64,000 nt of DNA, from NCBI GenBank assembly GCA_026225255.1, contig JAMFSJ010000033.1, forward strand, positions 124,001 to 188,000, written 5' to 3'. A program made the position numbers and the translations under genes. Below the pieces are notes generated by a model. The model did not search any database. It had not been told where the DNA came from and saw only the letters and a program-made list of their open reading frames with translations. Every line of letters starts with the position of its first letter. The stretch's first letter is position 1. This stretch comes from Methylacidimicrobium fagopyrum (GTDB lineage Bacteria > Verrucomicrobiota > Verrucomicrobiia > Limisphaerales > UBA11358). This document shows, piece after piece, positions 14,744 to 22,615 of the stretch.

Positions 14744-16168
14744 CTATGCTTTCACCTTTTTCAGCTTGGTGTTTTTTTCTTTCCAAGCCATGAACAATAA
14801 AGCTGCGGTGACAATGCCCGTCATGCCAACGCAAACCGGTGCCAGCCATCGATCCAACGGCAGCGAACCGCGCATTGGCAGCCGCAGTTTGGCCGCGAGA
14901 ACATCGCCGTTACCCGGAAATGCCGTTTGTGCGATGACGTTGCCACCGCTGCCAATCGCCTGTGAAATGCCCGAACTTGCCAGCCGAAAAATGGGAATGC
15001 CGTATTCCGCGGCGCGGACCGGTGCCACGCGCGAGTGCAATTCATGCTGGTGTTTACCCCATTCCGCTACGTCCATCGTCGGGACGATCAATAGCTGCGC
15101 GCCTTGTCTGACCAATTCATCCGTGACGCGTGTGTAGCTTAAATCGTAACAGATGCAGATGCCGATCTTGCCCCACGGCGAATTCCAAACTTCCTGTTTT
15201 GGCGCGGGCAAGCCATCGTGAAAAAATTGGATCGGCACGCTTTTAACCTGTTTGAAAACAACTTCGCCATTCGTGCCGACGACAAAAGCCGTATTGTAAT
15301 AAATATCATTCGTCACAAAATCTTTGCCGCCTACTATGAGAAAACGTGAGTGTTCACGGCACCACTCTTTCAATGAATCAGGCACTGCGCCGTCGAGCGT
15401 ATATTCGCTCAGAACGAAAATTTGCGCATCGGGATTTTTCTTCAACGCATTGTTAAGGGCTTTGGGCAAAACACCGGCGGGCGGAAATTCCATCTGGATG
15501 CCAACGATAGGTGGAATGGATTGGTGTCTTGATTTCGAATCTGTTGGGAAAAGTAGCGCCACAATAATTAGAGAAATAGGAACAACTAGAAACCATTCAA
15601 ACAATTTGATTTTATTTAGGAATTTGAATGGGTAGGCGGTGCAAATGGCAAAAATCAGAAATCCTGCACCATACATTCCAATAGGATAAGAGCCCAAGCC
15701 GATTAACTTGACTGGCAACGCATATCCAATGTTCAGCCACGAGAATTTCAGATAATACAATTCGCTGCGGAAATATTCCAAGCCCGTCCAGATGATGGGA
15801 AGGAACCACATCGCCCGAATTTTTCCCCAACGAAGAATGCAGCCGCAGCTGATGGCGGTGAACAGTCCGATCCAAAACGCAAACACCAGCCAGAGCACGA
15901 TCGCAGCGACGCTGAAGATTTTCCAAAAGAAAAACAGTTGCGGCGCGCCGCAAAGAAATCCGGTCGTCAGGCCGAAATAAAAAGCACGTTTGACGGAGGG
16001 CTGATTAGTTAATTGCACCAAACCAAATGCGTAGCCGAAAATCAGCAAACCTGCCGCCGGAAATTTCAGGGAAGTATAAGCAAGATGAAAACATCCCACC
16101 GCGAATGCAACCCACAGAAATGATTTCTTCCAGCCAAGCGGCTCCGCTGATGACTTGAGAAAGTCCAT
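14744..16168 (-). CDS. second Lnt-like membrane nitrilase
   Basis: The protein has 474 residues from ATG 16168 (a TTG eight codons upstream is less likely). About seven N-terminal membrane helices are followed by a nitrilase domain. Glu in L-S-E-Y-T-L-D, Lys in V-K-S-V-P and Cys in C-I-C-Y-D-L-S could form the catalytic triad. A last C-terminal helix (VCVGMTGIVTAALLFMAW) matches Lnt architecture. The usual W-P-E and F-G-E-Y-V-P signatures are altered, so substrate or acyl acceptor may differ. With the HAD-Lnt gene 6 kb away, it makes two paralogues. It may add an acyl group to lipoproteins or another amine; the first copy is the likelier true Lnt. Confidence 0.8.
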   Translation of the reverse strand: MDFLKSSAEPLGWKKSFLWVAFAVGCFHLAYTSLKFPAAGLLIFGYAFGLVQLTNQPSVKRAFYFGLTTGFLCGAPQLFFFWKIFSVAAIVLWLVFAFWIGLFTAISCGCILRWGKIRAMWFLPIIWTGLEYFRSELYYLKFSWLNIGYALPVKLIGLGSYPIGMYGAGFLIFAICTAYPFKFLNKIKLFEWFLVVPISLIIVALLFPTDSKSRHQSIPPIVGIQMEFPPAGVLPKALNNALKKNPDAQIFVLSEYTLDGAVPDSLKEWCREHSRFLIVGGKDFVTNDIYYNTAFVVGTNGEVVFKQVKSVPIQFFHDGLPAPKQEVWNSPWGKIGICICYDLSYTRVTDELVRQGAQLLIVPTMDVAEWGKHQHELHSRVAPVRAAEYGIPIFRLASSGISQAIGSGGNVIAQTAFPGNGDVLAAKLRLPMRGSLPLDRWLAPVCVGMTGIVTAALLFMAWKEKNTKLKKVKA

Positions 16169-16198
16169 GACAGGACTGAAATGTGGAAACAATTTATT

Positions 16199-16259
16199 AA
16201 TAAGGAAAGCAGGAAGTCAGGAAAAGGAGTGGAAACTACTTATTCCTGCTTTCCTTATT
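16199..16259. repeat. palindromic repeat, copy A
   Basis: Perfect 17-base arms AATAAGGAAAGCAGGAA (16199-16215) and its reverse complement (16243-16259), loop 27 bases. Related copies at 16816-16892 and 17280-17423. It lies between the second lnt-like gene and the DJ-1/PfpI gene. Confidence 0.9.
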
Positions 16260-16284
16260 GATTTTTTTAGAGAATAACTGCGTT

Positions 16285-16803
16285 ATGCAAAATAAAACTG
16301 TGCTCGCGTTTCTGGATGACATCTATGAAGACCTAGAATTGTGGTATCCTAAACTGCGCTTGGAAGAATCCGGTTACACGCTCAAATGCGCCGCGCCAGA
16401 GATCAAAACTTACGCGGGCAAACACGGTTATCCGGCGGCATCCGATCTGTTATTGAAGGACGCGCAGAGTCAGGATTTTTGCGGATTGCTCGTGCCCGGC
16501 GGTTTTATGCCGGATAAATTGCGGCGCGATGCGAAGGTGCTTTCATTGACACGCGAATTTTTTGAGCAAGGCAAACTCGTCGCATTCATCTGTCACGGTG
16601 GTTGGATTCCGATCTCGGCGAAAATTTTGCAAGGCAAACGCGTCACGGGTTCGCTCGGCATCAAGGACGATCTGGAAAACGCCGGCGGCATCTGGGTGAA
16701 CGAACCGGTCGTCGTAGATGGCAACCTGATTTCCAGCCGCACGCCGCGAGACCTCGCGCCGTTCGGCGCGGCGATGGTGAAATTTCTCGATCAAGAAAAA
16801 TGA
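16285..16803 (+). CDS. DJ-1/PfpI-family protein
   Basis: The protein has 172 residues from ATG 16285. The nucleophile elbow is F-I-C-H-G-G-W, and an early D-D-I-Y-E-D-L-E-L-W-Y-P supplies the acidic partner. G-L-L-V-P-G-G-F-M-P-D fits the PfpI/DJ-1 fold. Members are proteases, glyoxalase-like deglycases or stress proteins; the precise role is unknown. The gene sits between palindromic copies A and B. Confidence 0.88.
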   Translation: MQNKTVLAFLDDIYEDLELWYPKLRLEESGYTLKCAAPEIKTYAGKHGYPAASDLLLKDAQSQDFCGLLVPGGFMPDKLRRDAKVLSLTREFFEQGKLVAFICHGGWIPISAKILQGKRVTGSLGIKDDLENAGGIWVNEPVVVDGNLISSRTPRDLAPFGAAMVKFLDQEK

Positions 16804-16815
16804 ATCAGAAGGATG

Positions 16816-16892
16816 AATAAGGAAGGCAGGAAAGCAGGAATTATTAAAAAGCAGTAGCGAGATTCTTTTTCTTATTTCCTGCCTTCCTTATT
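16816..16892. repeat. palindromic repeat, copy B
   Basis: Arms 16816-16833 and 16875-16892 are perfect reverse complements over 18 bases, one base different from copy A in the core (AAGGCAGG for AAAGCAGG). Directly upstream of the GxxExxY gene, ending ten bases before its ATG. Confidence 0.9.
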
Positions 16893-16902
16893 AAAAAATG
16901 AC

Positions 16903-17286
16903 ATGAATAAACTAGCGCACGAAGAATTAACCGGACGCATCATCGCGTGTGCGCTAGAAGTTTATAAAGCGCTGGGTCCGGGTTTTCTGGAATCGATTTA
17001 TGAAATGGCGCTGATGGTTGAATTGAAGCGCAGCGGATTAAAAGTAGAACGGCAGAAAACAGTGCCCATTTATTACCGCGAAATTTTAGTGGGCGAACAT
17101 CGTTTTGATTTATTGATCGACGATAAAATCGTTGTCGAATTGAAAGCGGTTTCAGAACTGGAAGACATTCATTTTTCAATTGTCCGTTCCTATTTGAAAG
17201 CCAGCGGCTTGGAACACGGCTTGTTGCTGAACTTTGCCTCCATGCCCCTAATGATTAAACGGGTAATTTATCAGCCTATTTCCTGA
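16903..17286 (+). CDS. GxxExxY family protein
   Basis: The protein has 127 residues. The name motif is seen as G-P-G-F-L-E-S-I-Y-E near residue 26, followed by V-E-L-K-R-S-G-L. Then come G-E-H-R-F-D-L-L-I-D-D-K-I-V-V-E-L-K-A and L-K-A-S-G-L-E-H-G-L-L-L-N-F. The D...E-x-K spacing (F-D-L-L-I and V-E-L-K) is the PD-(D/E)XK nuclease pattern. Activity and role are unproven. The stop codon lies inside a copy of the palindromic repeat, and copy B ends just before the start, so repeats bracket the gene tightly. Confidence 0.9.
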   Translation: MNKLAHEELTGRIIACALEVYKALGPGFLESIYEMALMVELKRSGLKVERQKTVPIYYREILVGEHRFDLLIDDKIVVELKAVSELEDIHFSIVRSYLKASGLEHGLLLNFASMPLMIKRVIYQPIS

Positions 17287-17423
17287 ATTCCTGCTTTCCT
17301 TATTTAATAAATAGTTTCGGATTCATTTGCGGACCGGCCACTTGTTTATAAATAAGGAAAGCAGGAATTCAGGAAAAGGCTGGCAGCGAAATGTTTAATT
17401 CCTGTTTTCCTGCATTCTTTATT
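17280..17423. repeat. palindromic repeat, copy C (compound)
   Basis: 17280-17304 and 17351-17375 are perfect reverse complements over 25 bases. A third, slightly decayed arm at 17399-17423 pairs with 17351-17375 (21 of 25 positions by eye). The first arm overlaps the end of the GxxExxY gene. The gap before nuoA is otherwise empty. Confidence 0.88.
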
Positions 17424-17455
17424 GAAATTTGATCCACAAGTCTTAAACTTTCCGC

Positions 17456-17851
17456 ATGGATAGTTCATCCCAGTTAATACAATACATTCCGGTTTTGATT
17501 TTGCTGCTCGCAGCCGTTGGTTTTGCGGCGGGCGTGCTGACGCTTTCCATGCTGCTTGGCAAATTCGGCAAGCGTTCCAAGGCCAAGGACGCGGCTTACG
17601 AATGCGGTAAAGACCCGATCGGCGATGGCGGTTCGCGTTTCTCGGTGAAATTCCATCTCGTGGCCATGTTGTTCATCTTGTTTGATATCGAAGTCGTTTT
17701 CCTTTACCCGTGGGCGGTCGTTTACAAAGGCATGCTCGCCGATCACATGACGCGCAACTTGATTTTCACCTCGATGATTTCGTTTCTCGTCATCTTGTTC
17801 GCTGGCTACCTCTATGCGCTGAAGAAAAAAGCGTTTGATTGGAAGGGCTGA
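17456..17851 (+). CDS. nuoA: NADH-quinone oxidoreductase subunit A
   Basis: The protein has 131 residues and three membrane helices. Y-E-C-G-K-D-P and the acidic helix L-F-I-L-F-D-I-E-V-V-F-L-Y-P-W are the NuoA/NdhC hallmarks; the D-x-E pair is in the quinone and proton path. NuoA is a core membrane subunit of complex I. No nuoB or other nuo gene follows; the next gene is on the opposite strand, so nuoA is isolated. Its upstream region is only the palindromic repeat C. Confidence 0.95.
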   Translation: MDSSSQLIQYIPVLILLLAAVGFAAGVLTLSMLLGKFGKRSKAKDAAYECGKDPIGDGGSRFSVKFHLVAMLFILFDIEVVFLYPWAVVYKGMLADHMTRNLIFTSMISFLVILFAGYLYALKKKAFDWKG

Positions 17852-17868
17852 AAAACGGTTGAATTATT

Positions 17869-17905
17869 AAGCGTTGAAGCGTTATGAAAATAGCCTTCAA
17901 CGCTT
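17869..17905 (+). terminator. hairpin downstream of nuoA
   Basis: Eleven-base arms AAGCGTTGAAG/CTTCAACGCTT with a 15-base loop, 18 bases past the nuoA stop. The T-tract is poor, so it may be an mRNA 3' stabiliser. Confidence 0.5.
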
Positions 17906-18021
17906 TAATCATTTAACGCGGCAACTTTTTTTGGAAGTCCGCTCGAGCTGACATATTTATAGAAATCGTAAATCAATCGGTCCGCAAGCTTCGTCGGGAG
18001 CGACCTCTTTTCAATCCGTTG

Positions 18022-18041
18022 CCCCGCTGGAGCGGGGTTTT
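18022..18041 (+). terminator. GC hairpin with T-run
   Basis: CCCCGC-TGGA-GCGGGG followed by TTTTATTT, between the convergent nuoA and cardiolipin synthase genes. Compact and typical of a Rho-independent terminator on the plus strand. Confidence 0.6.
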
Positions 18042-18082
18042 ATTTCGACCCAGATGCCACGCGTAACGGCGCTGAAAAAAGC

Positions 18083-19588
18083 TTATAAATACGGCGAAAA
18101 CAAGCGTGCAAACGCATCGAGCAATTTCACCGACAGGCAACGTTTGTCGATTTCTGCCAAATTTACGGCTTGGGCCCCGATCAGTTTTTTGAAAACGACT
18201 TTTTCCATTTCGTGCGCGAATTCACGACCATAGGCTTCGACGTTCAATTCAAAATTCAGGCGCAAGCTGCGCGCATCCCAATTCGCGGAACCGAGCAGCA
18301 CCCAATGTCCGTCTACGATCATCAGCTTGGAATGATCGAACGGCGGCGGGGTGAGCCAGACGTGGCAATCGCGTTCCAATACCTGCCACCAAAGCGCGCG
18401 CGACGCCCAATGCGCGAAGGGTAAATTATTTTTTATGGGCAAAATAATGTCCACTCGCACACCGCGCAGCGCCGCCAAGTTCAGCGCGGAGATGAGCGTG
18501 TTATCCGGCAAAAAATAGGGCGTCACGATTTGGACGGATGTTTGGGCTTCGGCGAGCGCGGCGAGCAAGGTTAAGCGTAGATTATCAAAATCCGCGTCCG
18601 GGCCGTCCGAAATGGTGCGCGCGATGCCGTCGCCAAAATCTTTCAATTCAGGAAACCAAAGTTCGTCGTCGAGAATTTCATCCGTCACGAACGTCCAATC
18701 GTTGGCGAAGGCGGCTTGCAATTGCGCGACGACCGGGCCTTGGACGCGAAAGTGTAAATCTTGAACGGCGTTTTTATCGCTCGCGGGGCGCGATTCCGGC
18801 GCGCCCAAATTGGTTCCGCGACCGGTCTTCGTTTCATTCCAACCTTTGCCCAAAATATTTCCGTGACGAATATTCATGCCGCCGGTGAAAGCGATTTGTC
18901 CGTCAATGACGAGCGATTTGCGATGGTTCCGCAAATTGATGGTGGCGACGCGCCAGGGCGTAAATATCGACGAAGGCAAAAAACGGGCGAATGGAATTTT
19001 CGTGCGCCGCAGACGCCAGGTGATCGTCGGCCAGGAATAACGCGTGCCAGCGGCGTCAACCAGCACGCGGACTTGCACGCCACGGGCGACGGCGCGTTCG
19101 AGCGCGACGACAAATTTCTCGCCGCTCACGTCGTTGTCGAAAATATACGAACAGAGCGTGATGGATTTTTGAGCGGATTCGATCGCGGCGAGCATAGCGG
19201 GAAAGCCTTCGTCGCCATTGATGAGCGGTTCAATTTTATTGCCGCCGGTCAACGGCTGCGCGGTGATGCGGCTGACGACGCGTGCAATGTGTTTGAGATG
19301 TTCCGCGCCGTCCGGTTCCGTATCGCCCAAATTTTCCGGCACGGGTTGGCTGACGGTTTTGTTAACGGCCAGCTTGACGGCGCGACGGCGAAGGCGATTG
19401 ACGCCGAGCACCAGATAAAGCATCGGCCCGAACAACGGCACCAGCCAGACGGTGGCGATCCAGATCGTGGCCGAGCGGGGATCACGTTTGCGGAGCAGGG
19501 CGTGGGCGGAAGCCAGCAGCGCGGCCAGCAAATCAAAGCCGGTGGCGAGATGCGGCCAGAAGCGGGTGAGGGTATCGAGCCAATGCAC
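18083..19588 (-). CDS. cls: cardiolipin synthase (phospholipase D family)
   Basis: The protein has 501 residues from a GTG at 19588. A PLDc_N domain with two hydrophobic segments comes first (L-W-I-A-T-V-W-L-V-P-L type). Two HKD sites follow: H222-R-K-S-L-V-I-D and H418-S-K-L-M-I-V-D, each with the downstream G-S/G-x-N. Such enzymes join two phosphatidylglycerols in the inner membrane. Residues about 250-271 (G-W-N-E-T ... N-L-G-A-P-E-S-R-P) interrupt the usual link from the first HKD motif to L-H-F-R-V-Q-G-P. They match the recN repeat insertion in sequence and reading frame. Confidence 0.93.
   Translation of the reverse strand: MHWLDTLTRFWPHLATGFDLLAALLASAHALLRKRDPRSATIWIATVWLVPLFGPMLYLVLGVNRLRRRAVKLAVNKTVSQPVPENLGDTEPDGAEHLKHIARVVSRITAQPLTGGNKIEPLINGDEGFPAMLAAIESAQKSITLCSYIFDNDVSGEKFVVALERAVARGVQVRVLVDAAGTRYSWPTITWRLRRTKIPFARFLPSSIFTPWRVATINLRNHRKSLVIDGQIAFTGGMNIRHGNILGKGWNETKTGRGTNLGAPESRPASDKNAVQDLHFRVQGPVVAQLQAAFANDWTFVTDEILDDELWFPELKDFGDGIARTISDGPDADFDNLRLTLLAALAEAQTSVQIVTPYFLPDNTLISALNLAALRGVRVDIILPIKNNLPFAHWASRALWWQVLERDCHVWLTPPPFDHSKLMIVDGHWVLLGSANWDARSLRLNFELNVEAYGREFAHEMEKVVFKKLIGAQAVNLAEIDKRCLSVKLLDAFARLFSPYL
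18784..18811 (-). repeat. in-frame relative of the recN palindrome, inside cls
   Basis: This 28-base stretch matches the right arm of the recN element at 23 of 28 positions (by eye) and is read in the same frame, giving N-L-G-A-P-E-S-R-P against N-L-G-S-T-E-S-R-P. The left arm is decayed at the DNA level, but the peptide G-W-N-E-T parallels G-W-G-E-T. Confidence 0.6.
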
Positions 19589-19692
19589 GACGGGAATTTA
19601 GCGCAAAGCTCATCCGGGGAAAGAATTTAACGCGCGGAAAACTGTCCGCTTGTTTTGATGTCAATTTTGCTTAACAATTCGCACGTCTTGCC

Positions 19693-20430
19693 ATGAACAA
19701 AACGCTCATCATCGTGCCCACTTACAATGAACGGGAAAATCTCCCGCGCATGGCACAGAAACTATTATCGCTATCCGTCGCCGTCGACGTGCTGGTGGTA
19801 GATGATAATTCGCCGGATGGCACGGGCAAAATCGCGGACGAACTCGCGGCTCAATTTCCGCAGATCAACGTTCTTCATCGCACGGAAAAAAACGGATTAG
19901 GCCGCGCTTACATCGCTGGTTTCAAATGGGCGCTCGCGAAAGACTACGAATTCATCTTCGAGATGGATTGCGACTTTTCGCACGACCCGGAAGAGATTCC
20001 TAATTTTCTCAAGGCGGCGGAAAAAGCGGATCTCGTGATCGGCTCGCGTTACACCGGTGGCGTGCGCGTGTTGAACTGGCCGCTCAAGCGTTTGCTCCTG
20101 AGCCGTTGCGCCGGTATTTACGTGTGGATTATCACGGGCATGCCGTTCACGGATCCGACGGGCGGCTATAAATGTTTTCGCCGTCGCGCCCTGCAAGCGC
20201 TAGCGTTAGATGACGTCCGCTCCAACGGCTACAGTTTTCAGATCGAAATGACGCATCGTTTGTGGCGTGAAGGTTTTAAGATTTCCGAAGTTCCGATCAC
20301 GTTCACCGACCGCGTCGAAGGCACGTCAAAATTATCGCAACACATTGTCGTCGAAGCGTTCTGGATGGTTTGGTGGTTGTTGGTGCAGAACGCTTTCCGC
20401 CGCGCGCCGCGAGAAAAAGTATCGTCGTAA
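19693..20430 (+). CDS. polyprenol-phosphate mannosyltransferase (DPM1-like)
   Basis: The protein has 245 residues. I-I-V-P-T-Y-N-E-R-E-N-L-P starts a GT2 fold; V-V-D-D-N-S-P-D-G-T-G and E-M-D-C-D-F-S-H-D bind nucleotide sugar and metal. G-S-R-Y-T-G-G, D-P-T-G-G-Y-K-C-F-R-R and I-T-F-T-D-R-V-E-G-T-S-K-L complete the DPM1 signature. It loads a hexose, usually mannose from GDP-mannose, onto a polyprenyl phosphate at the inner membrane, supplying GT-C enzymes. No membrane tail is present, as in the single-domain type. Confidence 0.92.
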   Translation: MNKTLIIVPTYNERENLPRMAQKLLSLSVAVDVLVVDDNSPDGTGKIADELAAQFPQINVLHRTEKNGLGRAYIAGFKWALAKDYEFIFEMDCDFSHDPEEIPNFLKAAEKADLVIGSRYTGGVRVLNWPLKRLLLSRCAGIYVWIITGMPFTDPTGGYKCFRRRALQALALDDVRSNGYSFQIEMTHRLWREGFKISEVPITFTDRVEGTSKLSQHIVVEAFWMVWWLLVQNAFRRAPREKVSS

Positions 20431-20649
20431 AAGGCCTGTAAAAATTGGGTCAATTCTTCGTTTAGGCTTGTTCAGCTGAGTTACTAAAATTAAGGTGGCA
20501 TCGTTTCGTCTGTCAGCAGGAAGCAGGAATCCATGCGCAATAAATTTCACCGCCTTGCCCAACCGGTTTATCGCCTGACTGCCCCGCAACCTTGCCGCCC
20601 TCTTTGAGTAAAAGTTTGCCAAACGTCGGTTGCTAATTAGATTGCCGAC

Positions 20650-21186
20650 ATGATTACTTTGATCGCCGGCACCAATCGTCCCCAGAGCAACACGCGTAAA
20701 GTCGTGGCTCAATTGGAAGAAATTTACACCGCACTGAAATTGCCGGTGCAAATTTTGGATCTGGCGAAACTGCCGCCGGAGATTTTCGCGGCCACTTCCT
20801 ATGCAGAAAAACCGGCGTCCTTTCAACCGTTTGCTGATACGGTTTTGCAATCCAGCGGACTGCACCTCGTCACGCCGGAATACAACGGCAGCGTGCCCGG
20901 TGTGCTGAAATATTTCATTGATATGCTGAAATTTCCGGAAAGTTTCGAGCAAAAGCCAGTCTGCTTCACCGGTGTGGCGGCGGGCATGTGGGGTGCTTTA
21001 CGGCCGGTGGAACAACTGCAAGCGATCTTCGGCTATCGCAATGCGCATATTTATCCCGTGCGCGTTTTCATGCCGCAAATCAATAATCTGATGGATGCAT
21101 CGGGCAAGATCAAAGACGCGGAATTACTCGAACGTTTGCAGGCGCAAGCGGATGGATTCGCCAAGTTCGTGAAAAAGATTTCGTGA
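20650..21186 (+). CDS. NADPH-dependent FMN reductase family protein
   Basis: The protein has 178 residues. I-A-G-T-N-R-P-Q-S-N-T is the phosphate-binding loop, and V-T-P-E-Y-N-G-S-V-P-G-V-L-K contacts the flavin. It is a flavodoxin-like reductase of the NADPH-dependent FMN reductase/azoreductase type, cytoplasmic. Physiological acceptor unknown. The 219 bp upstream show no clear element. It converges with upp. Confidence 0.88.
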   Translation: MITLIAGTNRPQSNTRKVVAQLEEIYTALKLPVQILDLAKLPPEIFAATSYAEKPASFQPFADTVLQSSGLHLVTPEYNGSVPGVLKYFIDMLKFPESFEQKPVCFTGVAAGMWGALRPVEQLQAIFGYRNAHIYPVRVFMPQINNLMDASGKIKDAELLERLQAQADGFAKFVKKIS

Positions 21187-21217
21187 AATAACGGTTGAGT
21201 TGGAGCGGTGCTCTGTA

Positions 21218-21254
21218 ACCGCCGGGCTTTGACTGAATTGCTTTTTCCGGCGGT
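21218..21254. terminator. hairpin between convergent genes
   Basis: ACCGCCGG (21218-21225) and CCGGCGGT (21247-21254) pair perfectly; weaker pairing extends outward to about 21203-21273. It lies between two convergent stops and may end both transcripts. GGAGCGGTGCTCTG nearby looks like a further repeat fragment. Confidence 0.5.
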
Positions 21255-21278
21255 CACGACCATCGCTGCCGCTTTGTT

Positions 21279-21902
21279 TCACGTCCCAAATAAGCGGTCG
21301 CCCGCATCGCCGAGCCCGGGGATGATGTAACCTTTTTCGTTCAGCTTCGTATCCACGGCGGCGGTGAAGATCGGAATTCGCGGATGGCTGGCTTGCACGG
21401 TGCGGATGCCTTCCGGCGCGGCGACGAGGTTCACGACGCGGATGTGTTTCGCGCCTTGTTCGAGCAACAGATCCAGCGCGGCCACGGTGCTGCCGCCGGT
21501 TGCGAGCATTGGGTCGATCAGGAGAACTTCAAAGCGTCCGAGATTTTTTGGCAAACTTTTATGATAAAACATCGCGCGCAACGTCGTTTCCTCGCGCTTC
21601 AGGCCGATGAAGCCGACGCGGGCGTGCGGGATGAGTTGCAGGATGGCGTCCATCATGCCGAGACCGGCGCGCAACACGGGCACGAGCACGACTTCGCGTT
21701 CCAATTGCTGGCCGATGGTGGCGGCGAGCGGCGTGCGCACGGAAATCTTTTTCACGCCGAACGAACGCGTCGCCTCGTAAGTCATCAACGCGGCGATCTC
21801 GCCGAGCAGACGGCGAAATTCCTGCGACTCCGTCCGCTGGTCGCGCAGGCGGGCGAGGTTATGTTGAACGAGCGGATGCGTGATGACGGTGACGTTTTTC
21901 AT
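21279..21902 (-). CDS. upp: uracil phosphoribosyltransferase
   Basis: The protein has 207 residues from ATG 21902, the family's usual length; the frame is open for 37 codons upstream, into the DUF4272 gene. Key segments: T-Y-E-A-T-R, V-L-R-A-G-L-G-M, the PRPP loop L-I-D-P-M-L-A-T-G-G-S, and C-terminal Y-I-I-P-G-L-G-D-A-G-D-R-L-F-G-T. It makes UMP from uracil and PRPP in pyrimidine salvage. Confidence 0.96.
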   Translation of the reverse strand: MKNVTVITHPLVQHNLARLRDQRTESQEFRRLLGEIAALMTYEATRSFGVKKISVRTPLAATIGQQLEREVVLVPVLRAGLGMMDAILQLIPHARVGFIGLKREETTLRAMFYHKSLPKNLGRFEVLLIDPMLATGGSTVAALDLLLEQGAKHIRVVNLVAAPEGIRTVQASHPRIPIFTAAVDTKLNEKGYIIPGLGDAGDRLFGT

Positions 21903-21933
21903 TTTTAAGATTTTAATGGTGGGGTAAGATCGG

Positions 21934-22566
21934 TCATGTATCCGATGGAACTTCATCCCAATCTGCTTCGATACCGATAACCCAATCAATGGCTTTTCTG
22001 CGTTCGGTGACAAATCCCTCGGTTACCGGAAACTTGACTCCGGCAAGGCGGGCATTACGAGCTGCCCAATGTAGTCGATAATGAAGATCGGCCTGACGGT
22101 AAATCTCCTCAAATGGACGTAATTTTGCAGAGGCGATAAATTTTGCGGGATCCGTGAAAGGAGCGGGAAACTTGGATGCAAGATCATCATCGCAATGTTT
22201 GAGAACTTCTAAATCAGCTAGACCAAGGCACCATGCGAAACTCTGCATGCATTCAACTTGCCAAGTAGCATTAATACGCTCCTGCTCAGTGTGAGTCGTT
22301 TTGTTTAACATGTCTCGTTCGTGAGCTGACGCATATGGCATGAGCCCCCATTTAGTTGCATCCTCTTGTAGCTTGGTAGCATTACCACCAAAACCAATAC
22401 CAATCACATGACTCAAGATCATGCATCGCCTGGCAACATCAATGGCTGACTGAGGAGATAAATCAGCCTCAGCCTCCAGCTGCGGCAGATGATCAACGGT
22501 TGGAATACTCCACGAACGCAAAGTTGTGATGCTTTCAGACTTGATCTTTTCGGGATCAATAATCAT
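21934..22566 (-). CDS. DUF4272 domain protein
   Basis: The protein has 210 residues. Opening S-W-S-I-P-T-V-D-H-L-P, then V-A-R-R-C-M-I-L-S-H-V-I-G-I-G, W-Q-V-E-C-M-Q-S-F-A-W-C-L-G and a Y-R-L-H-W-A-A-R-N-A-R segment agree with DUF4272. All-helical and soluble; function unknown. Upstream of upp with about 31 bp between, possibly the same transcript. Confidence 0.82.
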   Translation of the reverse strand: MIIDPEKIKSESITTLRSWSIPTVDHLPQLEAEADLSPQSAIDVARRCMILSHVIGIGFGGNATKLQEDATKWGLMPYASAHERDMLNKTTHTEQERINATWQVECMQSFAWCLGLADLEVLKHCDDDLASKFPAPFTDPAKFIASAKLRPFEEIYRQADLHYRLHWAARNARLAGVKFPVTEGFVTERRKAIDWVIGIEADWDEVPSDT

Positions 22567-22615
22567 GGGCGAATATTATTTACAAACTGCATTCTGCCAA
22601 CCGCTTATTCCATTC

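Noticed and set aside
16199-17423. CRISPR array
   Set aside because: Repeats are inverted palindromes with genes between them, not short direct repeats with regular spacers; no cas genes.
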